In this document: piece after piece, positions 60,401 through 64,000 of the stretch
Layout: each line of letters begins with the position of its first letter
Position numbering within the stretch: position 1 is the stretch's first letter
From: Gammaproteobacteria bacterium
GTDB lineage: Bacteria > Pseudomonadota > Gammaproteobacteria > Pseudomonadales > Cellvibrionaceae
Length of the DNA stretch: 64,000 bases
Assembly (NCBI GenBank): GCA_004172865.1
Contig: SEBV01000008.1
Location: 1 to 64,000 of the forward strand
Reading direction: 5' to 3'
Program-made: the position numbers and the translations under genes
The notes under the pieces: generated by a model
Seen by the model: the letters and a program-made list of their open reading frames with translations, nothing else
What the model was told of the DNA's origin: nothing
The model's database searches: none

Positions 60401-60904
60401 GCAGCCATAACAACTAAAAAGTTCGCATTGGTAACGTCCTATACAGATAAAGGCAGCGCAGTGATTGGCCCTATAACGGTGAAGAAAACTGTGACGCTGG
60501 AACCTGCGCGCCTTAATCTTAGTTCAATTGTGGATTTGAAATTGGCGAGCAAATTCGTGGAAGCAGGACGTCATAATGGCCGCGACACTCTTATGGTTCC
60601 TGCAACTGGTGCTTGGTTAAGTTTGCCATTGGGTCATTATGACTTAACAGGTGTTAACGCAATTCGTGTCGGTGGATGGATTGGTAAAGAAACTAGCGCA
60701 TGGCAGTTTGAATTGCGTCTTGGTTCGCCGACGGGACCATTGATTGGAACAAGTGAGAATCCTGGAAAAGTGCTGGATGCTTATTTGCGCAGTGAAATTA
60801 AGTTGCAATCGCAAACTGGATTCCAGGATGTATTCTTATTGATTCGTACGGCTGAAAAATCTACTAGCGAATTAGAGTTGTTGGATGTTTCTTTTCATAA
60901 GTAA
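57428..60904 (+). CDS. ThuA-like + PQQ sugar dehydrogenase-like + PKD-like + cytochrome c + C-terminal carbohydrate-binding-like fusion lipoprotein
   Basis: Lipobox TLVGCG; VLVFSKTKGWRHDSIPAGI (ThuA); EFGLLGFAVDPNFDKNQNIYAAY...HTGGDLQFGNNGELFVSTGDN; NGCKACHSYDVKVVGPAF heme site. Confidence 0.88.
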   Translation: MRISLRWPNLLICGLFITLVGCGKPATDNAAAPVGDTEKSRALFSSDIKDAKVLVFSKTKGWRHDSIPAGIAALQKMATDNAFTVVATEDAEVFTDTQLSSFNAIVFLNTTLDVLDDNQQVAMERFIQSGGGFVGIHAAADTEWEGNWIWYRRLVGAVFKSHPSEPSNVQIARVDVKDANHLSTEKLPASFEIADEWYDYRDFYEFNKVLLTVDEKTYRGGKHGDYHPITWYHDFDGGRSFYTGLGHTAETFSRPEFISLLLGGLKYAVGGKPKLDYTKAAPEPNRFIKKTIVDHLNEPVNLSFFANGDALIAQRGGNILVVDYKTGEARDGGKIEVDPHGSIEFGLLGFAVDPNFDKNQNIYAAYNAAKADGSSVERLSRFKWKDGKLDNSSEQIFWEYHIDQNCCHTGGDLQFGNNGELFVSTGDNSNPFTEEGYGPIDLRDDAAKSDALRGAGNTQDLRGKVLRILPKEAGGYDIPKGNLFSDPKDGRPEIYVMGTRNAYKITYDKVTSTLFYGDIGPDAGEDSAIKGTRGYDEVNRVTKAGNFGWPLFVGNNYAYKDFNYATGKSEKYFDPLAPANNSPRNTGLKILPPAQRPLLWYPYGASDQFPELGKGGRMALVADVYHDNDYPANEHRLPAYYNNKLFILDFMRNWVKAVSFDEFGRIVKIEPFAPNVEYTSPIDSRFAPDGTLYVLEYGKAWFKGNPEASLSRIEYAGAGNRPPLAKIVFDKSQGAAPYKAIADAKESIDLDGDKLTYAWSLKTPDGKIFPLGANQQQEVAINDAGEYILKLDIKDPAGASASTESKIQVGNEPAVIDVKLDGNQSFYWPNTSSVKYAITVNDKEDGAIEGEQPNLNVDFAAVEDATAPAEGHQQADVATVAKSIMEANGCKACHSYDVKVVGPAFNDVAARYKNDKNAVNYLVNKIKKGGNGVWGEVNMPSFATLSDEDRTALATYVLSLADVKKSLPLQGNLKFSASTQDQQAFDANSEPAAITTKKFALVTSYTDKGSAVIGPITVKKTVTLEPARLNLSSIVDLKLASKFVEAGRHNGRDTLMVPATGAWLSLPLGHYDLTGVNAIRVGGWIGKETSAWQFELRLGSPTGPLIGTSENPGKVLDAYLRSEIKLQSQTGFQDVFLLIRTAEKSTSELELLDVSFHK

Positions 60905-60915
60905 TTGTTAAATTT

Positions 60916-60994
60916 TTGGTTCGATAATATTTTATCGAACCAAATAAAAAAGCTAAATAAAAAAGCCGGATTATGTTTCCATAATCCGGCTTTT
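60916..60994. terminator. two tandem stem-loops
   Basis: TTGGTTCGATAA-tatt-TTATCGAACCAA (60916-60943) and AAAAGCCGGATTATG-tttc-CATAATCCGGCTTTT (60961-60994). Confidence 0.8.
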
Positions 60995-61019
60995 TTTATT
61001 TAATTACTTTGAGTGGAAT

Positions 61020-61829
61020 TTATTTGAAGGTTGCCCAGATAGGGCAGTGATCAGAAGCTTTTTCAAGTCCGCGAATATTGTAGTCTATACCGGTGTCTAC
61101 ACAGGCGTCGTATAGTTTGTGTGTAGCTAGAATTAAATCAATACGTAAACCGCGTTTGGGATTATCTTCAAATCCTCCACTGCGATAATCAAACCAACTA
61201 AATAAATCAGCTGTTTCGGGATTTTGCTCGCGAAAAGTGTCTTTGAATCCCCATGCCAATAATTGGTTCAACCAAATCCGTTCTTCCGGTAAGAAGCTGC
61301 ATTTGCCAGTGCGAAGCCAACGTTTGCGGTTAACATCGCCAATGCCTATGTCACAATCTTGATGGGAAATATTCATATCGCCCATCAGAATAATATTTTG
61401 TTCCGGGTTAAAACTGGTCGTTAAAAAACTTAGTAGATCGCCATAAAATTTTTCTTTCGCAGGAAATTTCACGGGATGATCACGACTTTCACCTTGAGGG
61501 AAATAACCGTTAAACACAGTTACTTCACCTTGTGGAGTGTCAAACGTTCCGCCGATAAAACGCTTCTGCGCAGTTTCATCGCAGGTGGGAAAGCCTTTAA
61601 ACGTTGTTTTAAACGGATACCTAGAAAGTAGGGCGACACCATAATGAGTTTTTTGACCGTGAAACGCAAAGTGATAGCCCAACTTCTCGATGTCGGCGAT
61701 GGGGAAGTCAGGATCATTCACCTTGGTTTCTTGTAGGCCAATAAAGTCTGGCGAGTGCGCGTCAATAACGGCTTGTAAATGGCTTAATCGCATACGAATA
61801 CTATTTACATTAAAAGATATGGCTTTCAT
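61020..61829 (-). CDS. xthA: exodeoxyribonuclease III
   Basis: MKAISFNVNSIRMRLSHLQAVI, GLQETKVNDPDFP, MGDMNISHQDCDIG, KRGLRIDLILAT, SDHCPIWATF. Confidence 0.95.
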   Translation of the reverse strand: MKAISFNVNSIRMRLSHLQAVIDAHSPDFIGLQETKVNDPDFPIADIEKLGYHFAFHGQKTHYGVALLSRYPFKTTFKGFPTCDETAQKRFIGGTFDTPQGEVTVFNGYFPQGESRDHPVKFPAKEKFYGDLLSFLTTSFNPEQNIILMGDMNISHQDCDIGIGDVNRKRWLRTGKCSFLPEERIWLNQLLAWGFKDTFREQNPETADLFSWFDYRSGGFEDNPKRGLRIDLILATHKLYDACVDTGIDYNIRGLEKASDHCPIWATFK

Positions 61830-61848
61830 AGCGTTGGTTCCAAGCGAT

Positions 61849-61880
61849 AAAAAAACCCGAGTATATAGACTCGGGTTTTT
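61849..61880. terminator. AAAAACCCGAGT-atatag-ACTCGGGTTTTT
   Basis: Perfect inverted repeat between xthA and prc. Confidence 0.8.
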
Positions 61881-61901
61881 AATTGAAGTAAAAAATACTA
61901 T

Positions 61902-64000
61902 TTAAGGATTTGTTTTTTGCGTAACTTGAACTGGCTTTTTGGTTTGTAAAATGAAGTCACCCAAAATTTTTCCAGTCTCAACCAGATAAGGATCTTTCTC
62001 TGGTTCAAGATCTTTTTTCTTGGGCTGAGCAGCTTCGTCTTCGTCTTTTTTAGTTTCCTTCGCTTTGTAATCAGCGTAATTAGCGTAAACAGCTTCACCC
62101 TTAGATTTACGTTTCTGATTTTCAATATCCAGCGTTCGCTGTTCAATTTGCTGTTGTTCTTGCTGACGAGTTGCAAGTTTTAGTGAAACCACTTTTTTAC
62201 TGTTCAGCTCTTCGTAAAATGCAGCTTGTTTTTTCAACGCAACAAAATCAGGGTCAGTTTTTAAACGCTCTTCATGGGCAGGTTTTAATGCTGGCAACAA
62301 TGCGCTGATATTGTTGTAAGTATTATGTGGAGCTGCGTTTATTTGGTCCCAAGGCAATGCATTGTCATAACTGCTTTCACCAAGCTCTTTGGTATTTACA
62401 AGGCTTGGAAATTCAATGTCGGGAATTACGCCGCGATGTTGAGTACTATCACCAGACACACGATAAAATTTTGCTTGGGTAATTTTAATATTACCTTCGC
62501 CTTTTTCTATTGGCATATAGCTTTGTACTGAACCTTTGCCCCATGTAGTTGAGCCTACAACTAAACCGCGGCCATAATCCTGAATTGCACCAGCAAAAAT
62601 TTCAGACGCCGATGCACTGAAGCGATTAATTAAAACAATTAATGGCCCGCGATAAACCGCTGGGGTTGTTGCACGCACATCGCGTGAAATCATGTTGTTA
62701 CTTTGGCGAATTTGTACAACGGGGCCCGGATCTATAAACAGGTTGGTAAGTATTGCCGATTCTGGCAAAGAACCTCCACCATTTTCCCGCAAGTCCAACA
62801 CAAGACCGTCAATATTCTCGTCTTTTAATTCTTGAATCAGACGATACACATCGCGACCAATACTCGCACTTTGATCAAAGTTACCGTAGAAAACGGGAAT
62901 ATCAATAACACCTAGTTTCAGATTTTGTGCGCCGTTCTTAACATTCAAAATAGATTTTTTTGCTTTTTGATCTTCTAGCTCAATGGTGTCGCGTTTGATT
63001 GGAATAATTCTATGCTCGGTCACCGTTGGATCTGCAGCCACAACCTCAAGACGAACTATAGTTCCTTTAGGGCCTTTGATTTTCTTAACAACGTCTGTGA
63101 GTCTCCAGCCGATAATATCTTCGAATTCACCTTTTTCACCTTGGGCGACACCCACGATTTTATCGTTAGGTTTTAGTTGGCCTTGTTTTTCTGCTGGGCT
63201 AGCAGGAATTAAGCGCGCCACTTTAGTGTAATCATCATCTACTTTTAATTCGGCACCAATCCCTTCAAATTTATTGGTCATACTGGTGGCAAAGTTTTGC
63301 GAATTATCGGGCGATAAATAATTGGTATGCGGATCGTATAACATGGTTAAAGAATTCATCATAATGCTGAATACTTCTTCCGATGTTTGCTGTTTAAAAT
63401 AACGCAGTTGAGTCGCGTAGCGTTTGCGTAAAGTGGTTCTACTTTCTTCCAATGTTTTACCGTTCAGAACCGAACTCAACAGATTGGCTTTGATATTTTG
63501 TATCCACAATTTATCAGCTGCTTCCGCATTTGCTGGCCAGGTTTCATTTTTGCGATCTGAATTATAAGTTTCGTCAGCGTCAAAATTAAATTCGACTTTT
63601 TTGTCATCAAGCATTGCGATAACACGTGTGAGACGATCATTAAATCGTTCACCGAAGCGATTATAAATAGCAAAGCCATTAAGCAGTTTTCCTGCTTTAA
63701 AATCATCATCAAATGTTTTGCGGTATTTATCGAATTCAGCAAGATCTGAGGCGAGAAAGAAATTTTTTGAACTATCCAGAGTTTTCAAATATTCGTCTAG
63801 AAAACGTGAGCTTAACGCGTCGTTAAGCTCTTGTTTACGATAATGGTGTTCGCTGAGTTGGTTAACAATTTCTATAGCGGTTTTGGATTGAATATCGACA
63901 GGTTTTAACTTAACAACTTTGGATGTGTCATCGAGCGCAAAACTATTGAGACTGAAAACAACAGCAGATGTTAAAAAAGAAACACGTAAAATTCGCGAAA
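61902..64000 (-). CDS. prc: carboxy-terminal (tail-specific) protease, N-terminus cut by the window edge
   Basis: EGIGAELKVDDDYTKVARLIPASPAEKQGQLKPNDKIVGV PDZ domain; SASEIFAGAIQDYGRGLVVGSTTWGKGSVQ; reading frame continues open past 63788 to the window edge. Confidence 0.93.
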   Translation of the reverse strand, partial: SRILRVSFLTSAVVFSLNSFALDDTSKVVKLKPVDIQSKTAIEIVNQLSEHHYRKQELNDALSSRFLDEYLKTLDSSKNFFLASDLAEFDKYRKTFDDDFKAGKLLNGFAIYNRFGERFNDRLTRVIAMLDDKKVEFNFDADETYNSDRKNETWPANAEAADKLWIQNIKANLLSSVLNGKTLEESRTTLRKRYATQLRYFKQQTSEEVFSIMMNSLTMLYDPHTNYLSPDNSQNFATSMTNKFEGIGAELKVDDDYTKVARLIPASPAEKQGQLKPNDKIVGVAQGEKGEFEDIIGWRLTDVVKKIKGPKGTIVRLEVVAADPTVTEHRIIPIKRDTIELEDQKAKKSILNVKNGAQNLKLGVIDIPVFYGNFDQSASIGRDVYRLIQELKDENIDGLVLDLRENGGGSLPESAILTNLFIDPGPVVQIRQSNNMISRDVRATTPAVYRGPLIVLINRFSASASEIFAGAIQDYGRGLVVGSTTWGKGSVQSYMPIEKGEGNIKITQAKFYRVSGDSTQHRGVIPDIEFPSLVNTKELGESSYDNALPWDQINAAPHNTYNNISALLPALKPAHEERLKTDPDFVALKKQAAFYEELNSKKVVSLKLATRQQEQQQIEQRTLDIENQKRKSKGEAVYANYADYKAKETKKDEDEAAQPKKKDLEPEKDPYLVETGKILGDFILQTKKPVQVTQKTNP

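Overview
The window reads as a gammaproteobacterial chromosome, probably Cellvibrio or a close relative (inferred from gene content and Ser-rich linkers, not from any search). It carries about 54 genes and no visible rRNA, tRNA, CRISPR array or intact IS element. The main blocks are: a TonB receptor and a LapD/LapG pair; housekeeping genes (lpxH, ppiB, tmk, rluA-like, holB, pilZ, tatD, mdh); a damaged dUTPase; a hipBA toxin-antitoxin pair; a small accessory patch with a PEP-CTERM protein, a hemerythrin-fold protein lacking the expected His ligands, dispersed palindromic repeats and an orphan 393-aa ORF next to a decayed copy of the metH 3' end; metH; a PQQ sugar dehydrogenase/cytochrome; nfuA behind an IscR-type site; an ~18-kb iron island (exbD-exbB-tonB, a Fur-box operon, three TonB receptors, PepSY proteins, PiuC, DUF2271/DUF4198); macAB-tolC; ETF-QO; a ThuA/PQQ/cytochrome fusion; xthA; and a truncated prc. 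The candidates I rate highest for follow-up are: (1) the Fur-box operon at 33222-35428, which starts with an 86-aa protein resembling only region 2 of FecI-type sigma factors, translationally coupled to an LCMT-like methyltransferase and a helical protein and followed by a ferritin-like gene; (2) the histidine-less hemerythrin-fold protein behind a four-hairpin leader at 19415-20050; (3) the orphan ORF and metH tail duplication at 21453-23385.
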